Of a DNA stretch of 63,078 nt, positions 10,143 to 21,145 are shown in pieces. The notes below the pieces were generated by a model. That model ran no database searches. It worked only from the letters and a program-made list of their open reading frames with translations, and was not told where the DNA came from. This DNA comes from Russula earlei. Taxonomy: Eukaryota > Basidiomycota > Agaricomycetes > Russulales > Russulaceae. The position numbers and the translations under genes are program-made. The DNA lies in assembly GCA_025769875.1 (NCBI GenBank), contig JAGFNK010000314.1, positions 1-63,078 of the forward strand, in the 5' to 3' direction. Each line of letters begins with the position of its first letter. The first letter of the stretch is position 1.

Positions 10143-11796
10143 ATGGACCGACAAGTAGTTCAGCTCGCCGTTCGCTATCATCCCCTGCCGCCCCCTCACA
10201 ATATCAGAATAGAATCCGTGCCCGTTCCGACGTCAGCTCGTTTTCTTTCGTGTCCGTGAAACCGCCCTCATCCGCTATTGTTCTCATCGAGCAGCATCCT
10301 GCATCCCGACGATGCAATTGTCAAAATTCAGGTCTTGCCTCGTCTTGCCCCTCTTAGTCCATCAATGACACCGTAGCAATTCAGTTGTCCGGCTTGTGCG
10401 GCAGTGATCTCCACGTCTATCGCGGCCACCAAGACGTGAACGAGACGTCGGTCTAGGCTCAGTCAGACCTTGTTCCATAAACAAATTGCACTTACGTCTT
10501 CATTCAGTCACATTTGTGGACATGAATTTATCGGTCATGTCGTCGCCCTCGGTTCTTCGTTTCACCCAGGATCTCCGTCATCTCGGCCTGCCCTCTATGC
10601 CTCCCTCAAGATAGGTGATAAAGTCATCTCCCCTTTCACTGTCTCTTGTGGGGAATGCCAGTATGCGCCCGTCACACCCCCTCTTACATACAAACGCTAA
10701 ATCGGGCCCGTCGCTTCATCAGGTACTGCAGGTTCGGTTTCACAGCTCGCTGTGTTTCCTCGCTCGTTTTTGGCTCCCCTGCTCTCCAAGGTGCTCAGGC
10801 CCAATATGTCCGAGTCCCCCTTGCCGGCGGAACACTATTCTCATTATCAACTTCGGTTGACGATCCACTATCCCTTTCCCATGCATTGTCACACTTGCCA
10901 GATCCCGCCGTTCTTCTACTTGCTGACGTACTTCCCACTGGGCTTTTTGTCGTTCTCCAAGCTTTCACCCATCCCAAACTTGCTCCGATTTTCACGGGCA
11001 TCCCATGGCCCCGCAATGTGGGTCATCACGCCAAGGGTGCCCTTTTATCGGGGAACACTTTGCCATATCTGTCTTCCGCGGACAGAGTTCTTGACGTGGG
11101 CATTGTCGGGCTTGGTCCCGTTGGCCTTGTGAGCTGCTGCTATTACCTCATATCAAAGCAATGAAGGGTGTTTACCGCCTTTGAGTGTGCCACACTCGCC
11201 CTTCTTGATTACCTTACCAGAGCCGACGTGCGACGTCGCATCGTTGCCGTTGACCCAAACCAATCCCGTCGCGCTAAAATGCAGAAAATTTATGATGCAC
11301 TTCCTGAGGATGCCAAAGGGATGTCAGGGGATGAGTTCGTCGTGGCGGATATCGCCGATGCGCCAAAAGTCGTTCAAGCCTGGGGCCGTGGTGGCTGTCA
11401 CACCGTCCTCGAGGTACGAGTCGTTCGGGTCGGGTGCCATGGGTGCTCACGTGATTGCTTCAGGTCGTCGGCTCCCCTTCAGCCCTGACACTTTCCCTTG
11501 CTCTTCTTGCCCCATCTGGTGTACTCTCTTCCTGCGGAGTCCATCAGGCACCCCAAATACCGTTCGCAGGTTGCGAGCTATACAACAAAAATGTATCTCT
11601 CGAGTTTGGACGGTGCAGCGTGCATTCCCTCTTTGTCCCTGCCGTGGAACTTCTTTTGCGCAGAAGGGATGTGCTGGGTGCCATCGGGGAGAGTGGTGTC
11701 GTCGATAGAGTCATCCCTTTGCGTGACGCGGTGCGGGCTTACGCAAAGTTCGACCAGGGCGTATATGGAAAAGTAGTATTCGACCCGTGGACATAA
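10143..11796 (+). CDS. Zinc-dependent alcohol dehydrogenase (medium-chain, ADH-like)
   Basis: Seven exons (10143-10231, 10295-10331, 10385-10446, 10508-10660, 10723-11128, 11186-11413, 11464-11796) join to 1308 nt (435 aa). The catalytic zinc ligands are in GLCGSDLH and GHEF. The structural zinc cysteines are in SCGEC...YC...C. The nucleotide-binding motif GLGPVGL falls at an exon end and is followed by a Rossmann fold with VDPNQSRR. The product should oxidise alcohols or reduce aldehydes with NAD(P). It is longer than a typical 350-aa ADH because of a long loop around residues 140-210. It is divergent from wc-1 and convergent with the phosphatase. The substrate is unknown; a role in trimming a terpenoid alcohol is only inferred from location. 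Confidence 0.85.
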
Positions 11797-11883
11797 GTCG
11801 GCATGTTTCCCACTCATCCTTTTCAATACATTCACGAAGCTGACGCCAACTGCCTCTATAGTGTCGCATAAAGCCACGCAGAC

Positions 11884-12966
11884 TTATTTGTCTAGTAAAC
11901 TCTCGACGAACGAGGAGAAAGAATCACAGATTTCGTCGGGCGGTCTAATGCCTTTCCTTGTCTCATCTCCGTTCCTGTACTTTCCTGTCCTGACTGCATA
12001 CCGTTAATCCCGGTAATAGTCATAACAAGCAACAAAATATGAAATGTGCGTACCCAATACTCGCCAGAATCCTAATTCGATCGCACCATCGCCGAGATCG
12101 CTCTGAACATCATCTCCAATCACCGCAACGACCCCTTCCTGATCCCGCGCGTCGGATCCCAAGGTGCTCAGCACCATCTCGAAGAACTTGCGTTCGATTT
12201 CCCCCATTATTTCCGCGGTCCGCCCCGTGGCGTGCTCTAGAGCCGCCACGAACGGTCCCGGCCCCAGTGAGAGAGCGCCGTCCGAGTCTCCCGGGTATCG
12301 CGCGCGGTGTGTAGCGACGAACGGGCGATCTGATCGCGGCTGTGGCTGTCCGCGCTGCGTTGTGGCGCTCACCCATGAGCACGCGGAACGCGGCGTTCAA
12401 GGCGCCATAGTCGAATCGCGCAGGCGCGAAGGCGACGACGACCGAATCGTAAGGGAGCGCCGGGCTCTTCACGGAGATCGCGCATGCACTCCCCCTTGGC
12501 GGACTCGGAGGCACCAACACGAAACGGCCCGTGTCGCCCCGGACCGCGGGCACAGGTCGCGTCGCGCCATGCGCAAGGCAAAGGAGGGGCGTGGCAGTAG
12601 TGAGTAAGCATCCCGTGCCGCCGCACCGAGAAGAAAAGAGGGGGGCGACGCGACCACGCACCTCGCCCCCCCCCCCCCCCCCCCCCCCCTTTCGCCCGCA
12701 GCAGGGCGTTGACCGCCCCGAGGCTCGTCCACACCTCGTCGTCGCGCGTGTCGATCCCCGTTCTGCGCCAGCCGGCGGCGCAAGGGGGCCCGTCGACTCC
12801 TGGCTCGTGGTCGCTACGGAAACGGAAGGGCGCGGACGTGGCCCGGAGGCGCTGGATGGATCGCACACGCGGAGACGCGGGCGATCGGCAGGCTCGCGTC
12901 GTCGTCGTGGATGACCGTGCCCGAGAGATCGATGAGCGGGGCCTTGATTGCCGGCCGCTTCGCCAT
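11884..12966 (-). pseudogene. HAD-superfamily phosphatase (LHPP/HDHD2-like) with broken frames
   Basis: The N-terminus has APLIDLSGTV (the HAD DxDG/S-type motif I in the variant form used by HDHD2/LHPP proteins). The 3' part has GERK-like sequence (GEIERKFF), motif IV VIGDDVQSDLGDGAIELG and a tail ending near 11884. The 3' introns are regular GT-AG. In the middle, however, the family sequence moves between frames near 12880, around a run of 24 C at 12666-12689, near 12525 and near 12440. The last two shifts compensate each other, so one frame stays open throughout. Either the gene is decaying or the GC-rich homopolymer region holds base-call errors. A housekeeping phosphatase role fits better than a cluster role. 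Confidence 0.55.
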
Positions 12967-13856
12967 CGTCCTGAAGAGCGGATGCGATTTGCGATTTGCG
13001 ATTTGCGACGCGCCGGAGTCACACACGGTCGAGCGTCGGGGTGTTGCGTGTGCACGCGTTACGGTGATGAATGGAGAGATGATGGATCGGCCGGAGTATG
13101 GCATGATGGCTCAAGGGGTCCCTGTTTCGTTTCGTCATTGCATCGAGACCTGAGGCGAGCAATACAGTACATCTGAATTTCAGACGACCAGCTCGGGCAC
13201 GAATCTTCCCCGAGCGCAACACACCACGCACATATCAAAAAGCAAACGAAACGCCAGGCGTGCGTTGTTACTTCATTTGACGCAACCGAGTGTGTTAAAT
13301 GATGATGATGGGAAGTCACCGGATAGGGCCAACTCAATGAACCGGCGTTGCGTTGTCACAAACCTGGCGGGGAATGCAATACGGTATAGCGTATTGCCAG
13401 TGAATTGTGCCCCTGCCTTGCGGGCGGTTACGCGCATGTTGCGTCGCAACGGTCGGGGCCACGGTCGTGCCGCTGTCCTGAACGTCATTGAATGTACGCT
13501 GGGCGCTAATGTCACTGCTGGTCCTCGAAACGTAACTTAGCGCGATACGTTCTCATCATTTGGCGCGCGTCACCGTGACGGAGGCTGCAGTACTTGGCTA
13601 CGTCTCCAACTCCCTCCCGGCAAGCCCGACTGTGCCTTCGCTTGCTCCACTCGATGCGGCTGATGTTTGAGCTGGGAGGAGTTTGATGGGCGTCACAAGG
13701 TCTGGCTTCTTGATGGACGGTGCCACGGCAACTTTGTTTGGCCTAGATAAAAGCACCCTAGACACTCAGAAACTGGATCTGTACCCGTCTTCGCACACCC
13801 TCGAACCCCACACCGATTACCGACCGGAGTCGCTCAAAAAAAAAAAAAAAACGAAA
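12967..13856. other. Intergenic region between phosphatase and peroxidase
   Basis: This is the divergent 5' flank of both neighbours. It contains a short tandem GATTTGC repeat (three units near 12986-13006) and a run of 15 A just before the peroxidase start. No gene was recognised. Confidence 0.45.
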
Positions 13857-14745
13857 ATGTCCACCCCTACGTCCCTCACACATGACAACGCAAGCAGCTC
13901 GTCAGCCGTCGAACACGACTCACATGAGTGGCATCCTCCGCAAGCCGGAGATTCCAGGTCACCATGTCCGGCGCTGAACACCCTCGCAAATCACGGCTTC
14001 CTGTGAGCACTCTCACTTTCATCGCCGTTCGAGATCGCCACCGTGCTCATCAGCGCCTTATAGACCCCGCGACGGGAAGCAGCTCACGGGCCCAATTTTA
14101 ACTCACGGCCTCGAACAAGGTTACAGTCTTTCCAGCGCACTCGCCCATGTCTTGGCCAACGGAGGCGTAGCGCTGCTCGGTCAGTTCGGGGCGTTCGATC
14201 TCAACGACCTCGCACGCCACAATCGGATCGAGCACAACGCGTCCCTCGCGCACGACGATGCCAAACCCCGAGACGAGTACGCGCCGATAGCACCAAACTC
14301 AAAGTTGATCACGCAGTTCCTGGAGCAAGCCAAGGACGGTCGCCTGATGACGGTCGAGGACGTCGCCAGGGCACGAGTGTGGAGGGAGTCCCAATGCCCT
14401 GGTCTCAACGCATTTCAGGCAGAAATCGCAAGGGGTGAAATGGCCATCGCGCTGGGGATCTTTGGCCAGCGGAACTCCGACAAAGAGGGCATACCGGTGG
14501 ATTTCCTACGCACTTGGTTGTCGGAGGAGCGTCTTCCCGATGGGTGGAAACCGACTCACACCCAGGGTCTACCGGAAACCATACGCACTTCCCGGAAACT
14601 ATTCAACGAGATGAAGAGAATCGAAAAAGACGGTGAAAATACCGCCCCCGGTCGACAGCGAGTGATGGTTGATGCTATGTTATTTATGTTCGTACTTGCA
14701 TTGTGTGTTGGATACTTCTTTATTGGGAGCAGTAAATTCGTATAA
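13857..14745 (+). CDS. Heme-thiolate peroxidase (chloroperoxidase/unspecific peroxygenase family)
   Basis: Two exons, 13857-14002 and 14064-14745, join to 828 nt (275 aa). The axial heme cysteine lies in PCPALNTLANHGFL, the family signature, split from its PRDG continuation by a 61-bp intron. The acid-base region reads EHNASL, whereas most family members have EHDASL. There is no N-terminal signal peptide. The C-terminus carries a hydrophobic segment of about 18 residues (AMLFMFVLALCVGYFFIG), suggesting a tail-anchored protein facing the cytosol. Family members use H2O2 to halogenate or hydroxylate small molecules, which suits tailoring of a terpenoid. The stop is only 26 bp from the stop of the convergent P450. 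Confidence 0.85.
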
Positions 14746-14771
14746 TTGGTAAAAAAACAGAGTATGGCTTG

Positions 14772-17229
14772 TCATTTATTATCTGTTTGAATGAAGGTAC
14801 ATTTCAGCGAATCGGGAATCACAGAGACTTTCGTGGTATGGTAAGTTCTCTCACGGTAAGTTTTCCCATTTAGGAGTGTGACCTTCAATGGCATGCTTGG
14901 CCTAATCCCACCACGGATAGTGGGAGTGGCAAAGTTATACATGTTCCATACCACAGGCACATCGGAAAGTTCGAACTTCATGCGCGATAGAAGGACGTAT
15001 AGAACAACCTCTGAATGCACCGGTGATCGTTAATACCTACCACCGGGCGCGATGTTTACGGTACTCACTGATTTCCGTCTCGGCGAACTTGAACCCACTG
15101 CCAGGGCAACAGGGTGAGCCGGAGGGGGGAATGCACCGAAAATATATACTCACATGCATGATCGCCCTCCTCCCATAAATGTCATCCTCCGACTGCAGTC
15201 AGCACTTTCGCCCGAGGGCGCCGAGAGACGAAGGACGAACATGTGTGAGTATACTCCAGGTAAATAGGCATCGGCGACGGTTTTGGGCAGAGGTTGAAGC
15301 CAGCGCTCGGGAATCCACTGGTCTGCGTCTGGTCCCCATATCACGGGGTCTCTGTTCACCGCTGCCGCGCCGACGACTACCATCGTCCCCGCTTCGACGA
15401 AAATACGATCAATGGTATCTCCGTTTCTTCCTATTACAGGGCGCGACAGCGGAATAGAGGTGTTTTTGCGGGGTCTTATCGGAGGCATTAGTATCGTTGC
15501 ACACGCGAATAGTGGGCGGTGCTAACACTCGATGTAATTGAGTGACGGGGGCATAACTATGTAGTGTTACGAGTTGGGCAGATGAAACGTGATTCATGTA
15601 TGAATCACTCACAGGCGCAGCGTCTCCTTGCAGACAGCGTCAAGATATGGTAGCGACATCAGGTCATCATATGACATAGTCTCGCCGCTCCGCTCGGGCA
15701 TTCATCAACTCCACGCGCAGCTTCTCCTGAATCTCCTGATGCAACGAAAGAACATGTAGGATGCGGGAAAGAGCCACTGATGTCGTATCATGTCCCGCAA
15801 ATATGAGCGTCCTGCAAGACCATCATCAATGGAGACAAGCAGCAGGAACTGTGGGTCCGAAGTGTTACCCCATCTGTGAGATTAGTTCATCGTCGGATAG
15901 CTTATTCATCGTATCAGCGCCCTTGTTGTACTGAACTATGACAGGTCTTGGTCAAGACATATTCTGGAGGTAATCTGTGCTCACTGAGGACGCTGACCAT
16001 GTCACTGCCGATACCTTCACACGCGCCGTTATTCTCCGCCTTTGCCATAGCGTGAACCCTTTGCTGATATATGGATCTATTCGTGTTGTATAGAAAATAT
16101 ATGATCTCCCTGAGCTTTCTGATGTTGGGGTGTGGAGCAATCTTGGCCAGGAACCCACGAAATTTTGGGGGGCCAATCTTCACGATGGAGGGTATGAGCC
16201 TCATGAACCCTTGGAGAGGGAACGAAAGAGGTCTGATCGGCTCATCAAGTCTTCATTGGTCATGAAAGGGGGAAACCGAGAACGCACATGAGCTGTTTTG
16301 CGGCAAGCATGTAGCCACTAGGCGGCGGTGATGTCTCTGCCAGAGTATCGAAAGAGACTCCAATTCCTGCTTGCCCGATGAGCTCCAGAGAGACGCGTGA
16401 CATCCAGACCAGCATATCGAGTTCAGTGGGGCCGCGGTGCAAGAGGTTAACTAGGCTGTCCTCGAGCTAACAATGGTCAGTCTTATCTTAGTTTTCGCAT
16501 ATCGTTGGACCTACACGACGCGTAACATCCCAAAAGATAGGTAGAACCATGCGCATACGCTGTACGGAGAAGATCGCGTTGAGGACGCGCCGCTGCCTCT
16601 TATGCGCCATTCCTGGGGCCGGGGAAGACGCGTAAGTGGGAAAGGTTCATGGCACCCGCGAGATCAGGTGTCTACCAGTGGAGGATAGCAAGCCAGGTCC
16701 CCAGAGTAACTTGTTTCTCCTGAGGCCGTTAAACAAAACCGACATGAACGCTACTGGGGGGACTCTTCATGGAATACTTACTCAATAATCATAGGAGGTT
16801 CGTCATATATGTCGCCGTGTTCCTTTGTCAAGACCGTGCGAAGTCCTGCTGGATCCGTCAGATACAATACGTCTTCCTAATAGTCTCGTCAGTTGCGAGT
16901 TGCAAAGGTCTCCACAAATAGATGGTCCTATCCTACTCCCAAAAACCCGCGGAGCCGTACCGCTGTACCATAGGCGACAACAGTCTTCAGATGAAAATTC
17001 CACCCTTGAGGGTGAAAAAGTTGGTCTATATGTCCTATAGGAAATGCTCTCAACCAGTGCTCGCCATACCATCAGCAATGACAAAAAGATACCTCTCAGC
17101 CATGAGAAGGACGGAGGCCCAGGTAGAATTCTCGAAAGGCGAACGAAAGCTCTCAGAGAGCAGCTCGACCAGCGTTTTCACGAGAACGAGTGTCAAGGAA
17201 GCCACGGCTACGTGGACGATGGGGGCCAT
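14772..17229 (-). pseudogene. Cytochrome P450, probably inactive
   Basis: Many exons spell a full P450 on the minus strand. They include a hydrophobic N-terminus from ATG 17229, LPGPPSFSWL, the I-helix FAGHDTTS, the K-helix KETLRL and a heme loop FMGGGRSCIGFKFAE. The last exon ends at 14772. Most junctions are clean GT-AG pairs. Two places break the frame: an extra base near 17127-17131, just before LPGPP, and another near 15680-15686, after the I-helix exon. A third doubtful junction lies near 15500. The enzyme would have been an ER-anchored monooxygenase of the type common in basidiomycete terpenoid clusters. Either recent decay or single-base sequence errors could explain the breaks. Confidence 0.7.
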
Positions 17230-18130
17230 ATTGCGTGGTTTGGGTGGGACCAAGAGCACCAGCCGAAGAGAGCAAGCTGGCATCCACACCCACCTTACAT
17301 GGCTAGGATACTTCATGTCAGGAAACGAGTCAGCTGTCTCGGCTGAGGACCGAGGTGACGCAGTGACAAAGTGGAACCGAAAGAGATCATGTTAACGAGC
17401 AAGAACACCCGGTATTTACCGGTCTAGTAAAGAGCAGCTCGGGACGGGGCATACACAAGTTGCACATTCAGTAACCGGTCCAAGATTGCGCCGAGCACCA
17501 TTGGGTCATGGTTCCAGAGTTGATGGGAAGCCAGACAACTGGCCAGTCAACGGCTTTGTCCGCTTTTCGGGATTCACGTACTGTGTTGAGGGTTTCGGAG
17601 TCGGTAGGCTGGAATTCCAGGTGGAATAAGATTTCATGTGCAAGTTGACCTCATCATTAGAACTGGTCTATAGTGGGAGGATGTCCCAGTTGTATCAGAG
17701 GCAACCACAGACTCAGATGAGGCAATATAGATCTGCAGCAGATATAAAACATGTCAGGGTCATAAGGAAGGCAATCGAGCCCCTCCCAAAGCCTGTATTC
17801 TCCTAGAAGTGGTTCTATATGATATAATGAGGGACACACTATGGATGTTGGAGGTCTTAGCAAGCATCCAAAGTGGAGTAAGGATGGATGGGGAAACATC
17901 ATGCAACATAAACAGCAAGTGTGAAGTGCATGGCTTGGATACTCGTAACCATTGAGGCTTATTTAGCATTATTTATGGTGGTACCGCTTGAAAAGCATTT
18001 GAATTATCCGGGTTCGACAAAGTTAATGGTGTCTATGATCGCGGTATAGGTTATACAAAATACAAGGTGTGAAGCCGAAGATTATAATAATCTACTGCGG
18101 TCTATGAAAAGATAATGAATGGAAAAAGAC
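17230..18130. other. Intergenic region, no gene seen
   Basis: About 900 bp lies between the P450 start and the HMG-CoA synthase stop. It is more AT-rich in its right half (17640-18100), contains short open frames without any family resemblance, and may hold decayed repeat sequence. I support no feature here. Confidence 0.4.
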
Positions 18131-19883
18131 CTAAGCGACTGCATATTTGCGTCGGTTTTTCTCGTCAATGCTCTCAAGGTAGTAAGCTCCAGGCCAAATG
18201 TTATCAAGGGAACCCGTCGGCTTATAAGGCGCAGCGTTGTGATTTTCCTCGCGCAGCTTGGGGAGGATCGTCAGTCAGGCAGGTGCGTCAGGACCAGCTG
18301 CAAAGATGATACATACCGCCAGAGCGTCAACGAATTCTTGGCATGGTACAACTGTGATGCTTTCCAGACGGTTGAGAAGGTCGAGCTTTTCACGGATATC
18401 GGAGGTGTCTCCCTTGACGCGAAGGGTGAAGAAGCTACTCGCGCAGCCACTGCCAAAGGCGTACATCGAGACACGTTTGCCCTTGAGTTGCTGTGGCTCC
18501 ACGGTCGACAAGAGAGAGGAAAGGCCGCCATACAGCGAGGCCGTGTACATGTTACCGCAACGAGAGGCGCAGCGCATCGAGGGGGATACGCGCTGAGCGT
18601 AGTCGTCCTTGCCGAAGGCCATGAACGTCTTCTCGATGGCTTTGTCACTGACGGTTGCCTGGTAAGGAAGGTCGAGGAACTCGGCGGGGACCTTCGCGTA
18701 TTCAGGAGAATTGGGTGAAGAGAGGTAGTCGTTGAAGAGCTACTTGAATGTGAGAAGGGAGCTGTACGGGTTTCAAAGAAGAAAAATCACCAATCGGGCG
18801 TGGCCCTTCTGGACCTGCTTCCCATAGGGAGAGTGGTAGACGGGGTAATCCACGTCGCGTTTGAGATTGAAGATGGCCTTCGGGTCGGATGTCTTGCCTT
18901 GGGTTTCGCCATTGAACTGACCATTCAGCGCCTTGGAAGCGGAGGCGACTTTGTTGCGGAAGGCGGTGTACGCGCCGTCCATAGCGGCAATGTAGGTAGA
19001 GACGGAAAGAGGGCCGTCAACCTCGGGATACTCCGAATCGAGTTTGGGTTTGTAAAAGTCGTAGGTGTTGTCCATATACGTCCCATGGAATGCTGAGCAA
19101 AGAATTAGCCGGGCGTTACACCTACGCGGATTGAACTTATTCTGGCGTACGTTCGAAAACAATGGGTGCATTGGGGCCGATCAAGATAGCGCAGGCTCCG
19201 GCGCCACCGACCGGACGGGCACCACCTTTTGCGTAAACGGCGATATCTCCGGCAAACACGATAGCATTCCGGCCATCCCATGAACGGCTTTCTATCCAGT
19301 TGACGGCGTTGAAGAGAGCGGCCGTGGAGCCGTAGCAGGCATTTTTCGAGTCAAGACCCTCGATGTCATGATTCCCGGACGAGGCGAAGAGGTCCATGAG
19401 GACCGTCTTGACCGACTTGGACTTGTCAATGATAGTTTCGGTGCCAACATCAAGGCGTCCGATGGACTTTGGGTCGACGTTATATTTGCGCATCAAACTG
19501 GAGACGGCTGACAGTAGAGAGACGGGTGAGGCCGAAAACCAACGTATTAGGGGAACATTGCACGTACCAGTGAGGGCCATAGAGTTGATGTCCTCCCTGT
19601 CATCGGCGAAGGCCATAAAAGACTGGCCGAGGCCAATGGTGTACTTTCCACGTGCAACGCCATCATAGACCTCGAGCTCCTCCTCTGAAATACACTGAGT
19701 GGTGGCGAGGGTGTCAGAAGAACGGGAGAGAGAATAAGAAGGGATGATGTTACGGACCCTTCGAGGGAAGTACATTTCAATCCCGAGGATGCCCACATCC
19801 TGAGGACGGGGGTGCTGGCCCTGGGTCTCAAAGACGGAGGGGGGAGGAAGAGAGGGAGCGGGAGAGGAGGTTTCGATGGCCAT
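18131..19883 (-). CDS. ERG13: Hydroxymethylglutaryl-CoA synthase
   Basis: Six exons (19883-19758, 19694-19568, 19507-19151, 19092-18791, 18739-18317, 18256-18131) join to 1461 nt (486 aa) with clean GT-AG introns. The enzyme condenses acetyl-CoA with acetoacetyl-CoA to HMG-CoA, the second step of the mevalonate pathway, in the cytosol. Visible landmarks are [12 protein letters not shown] at the start, the catalytic cysteine in SKNACYGST, the acetyl-CoA region with [17 protein letters not shown], and the [10 protein letters not shown] motif that carries the catalytic histidine neighbourhood (HSPYGK). The second half has the [14 protein letters not shown] thiolase-fold strand. Length is normal for fungal HMGS. 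Its position beside a sesquiterpene synthase suggests precursor supply; whether it is the only HMGS of the genome cannot be told. Confidence 0.95.
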
Positions 19884-20526
19884 TGTACGAAGGAAGGGGA
19901 TGGATTGGTGGTTGTGGAGTGGTTGGAGACCATTTATTAAATAGAGAGAGGATGAAATCGTCCGATGTTTTAGTGGGATTATTGGATGCCGCGCTCGCTT
20001 GTACCGCAGACATCGCACGACCGAGAACTTACAGAACAGCTCATTTTACATAACTGATCGGGCCCTGACCCTCGTTGCCACCGCCATCACCCGTCACCGT
20101 TCAGTCTTACAGTCACCCCTACACCCGTCCCGACCGGGTCGAACGCGAAATTCAGAACTGAGAAATCCAGAATCGGTCGCACCCGTCATACATCGCTTTG
20201 GATTGCATGCCTTGTTCTGCAAGGTCACAAGACTGAGACATCGAAGAGCAGTTTCCGCAACAAAGTTCCCTCCTCAGGTCCGTGCACCGGATTTTGAATT
20301 GATAATCGCACGGAAAATACGGAAATACAACCAACATGGAACAAATTTGTACAGATCAAAACCAACTAACACTTCCAGGGAGGGAGATTACGCATCCACT
20401 TTGATATCCATCACCACACATTGCAATGACTAGTGATACACATTGGGGGAGGATTCCCTTCGTCATGAAGCGGAAATTTACCCGCAGATGTTGGGAAAGT
20501 CGGACCGTAACGTTATGCGTGTTCCG
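19884..20526. other. HMGS upstream region
   Basis: This is the 5' flank of the HMG-CoA synthase gene on the minus strand. I see no sterol-type regulatory element with certainty and no gene. Confidence 0.35.
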
Positions 20527-20820
20527 TCAAAAGCCTCCTTTTTGCAAGGCGGAATGATATGTCCTCCGAATGCCGGATGGCCAGGTGGTGGTGAGCACCG
20601 ACACGCTAGCGCCTATGAAATACGATGAGCAACGCTGTGTCGATGCTGTCAGGAAGAAGGGCGGACTCGGATCCGACCGGTAATACCCCCAGAAGCCAAT
20701 CGCCGCAAGGGCGGACATGGTGGCCCCGACTCCTACTCGACAAATGATGGCTTGCACCGCAGACTTGTCTGCCGGCTCGGCTTTAAATGACGGATGCTCG
20801 TAGACGTCAAAGATCCGCAT
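20527..20820 (-). CDS. Small hypothetical protein with one likely membrane segment
   Basis: A 97-codon frame starts at ATG 20820 and begins MRIFDVYEHPSF. Residues about 25-47 (IICRVGVGATMSALAAIGFWGYY) are hydrophobic enough for a membrane segment. A possible 5' splice site (CCG|GTCGGA) follows that segment, so the true protein may differ after residue 48. I recognise no family. It lies between HMGS and the next P450, on the same strand as both. Confidence is low because the frame is short and unsupported by homology. Confidence 0.25.
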   Translation of the reverse strand: MRIFDVYEHPSFKAEPADKSAVQAIICRVGVGATMSALAAIGFWGYYRSDPSPPFFLTASTQRCSSYFIGASVSVLTTTWPSGIRRTYHSALQKGGF

Positions 20821-21145
20821 GATTGAGAAAAGGAGGGGGCAAGGAGGTCAGGGGGTTCGTGAAGGCGGGTTGAACGAGGGGGACAAAAGGGATGAATGAT
20901 CCCGTTGCCTGGACAGAGTCGCACTTGGATATACGAGTTATAGGTAACAGCACAAGCCCTATAGCTGGCATGCTCACGTGGCCTTGCATACGGAATGCCC
21001 GGACTCATCCTTCCGACCCAATTTCGGCTCGCCTCTCCCGCACCGGTACCGAATCCGAACTGCGGGGTCCGGGAAACAGAATATTTTATTGTTTCCAGAT
21101 ATGCCAAACCAAATTGGACATCGGGGCTTGAAATATCTACTCCAT
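20821..21145. other. Intergenic region, no gene seen
   Basis: Short frames on both strands look like chance openings. This stretch is the 3' flank of the P450 that ends at 21146. Confidence 0.35.

Noticed and set aside
11129..11185. Alternative reading through intron 5 of the alcohol dehydrogenase
   Set aside because: Reading through ends at a TGA; splicing at TTTGAG|TGT restores GLCATLALLDY and the full frame.
12164..12607. Plus-strand Arg-rich frame
   Set aside because: It is antisense to the HAD phosphatase in a GC-rich stretch.
12986..13010. Possible CRISPR-like short repeat (GATTTGC units)
   Set aside because: Three contiguous 7-bp units without spacers in a eukaryotic genome; it is a simple tandem repeat.
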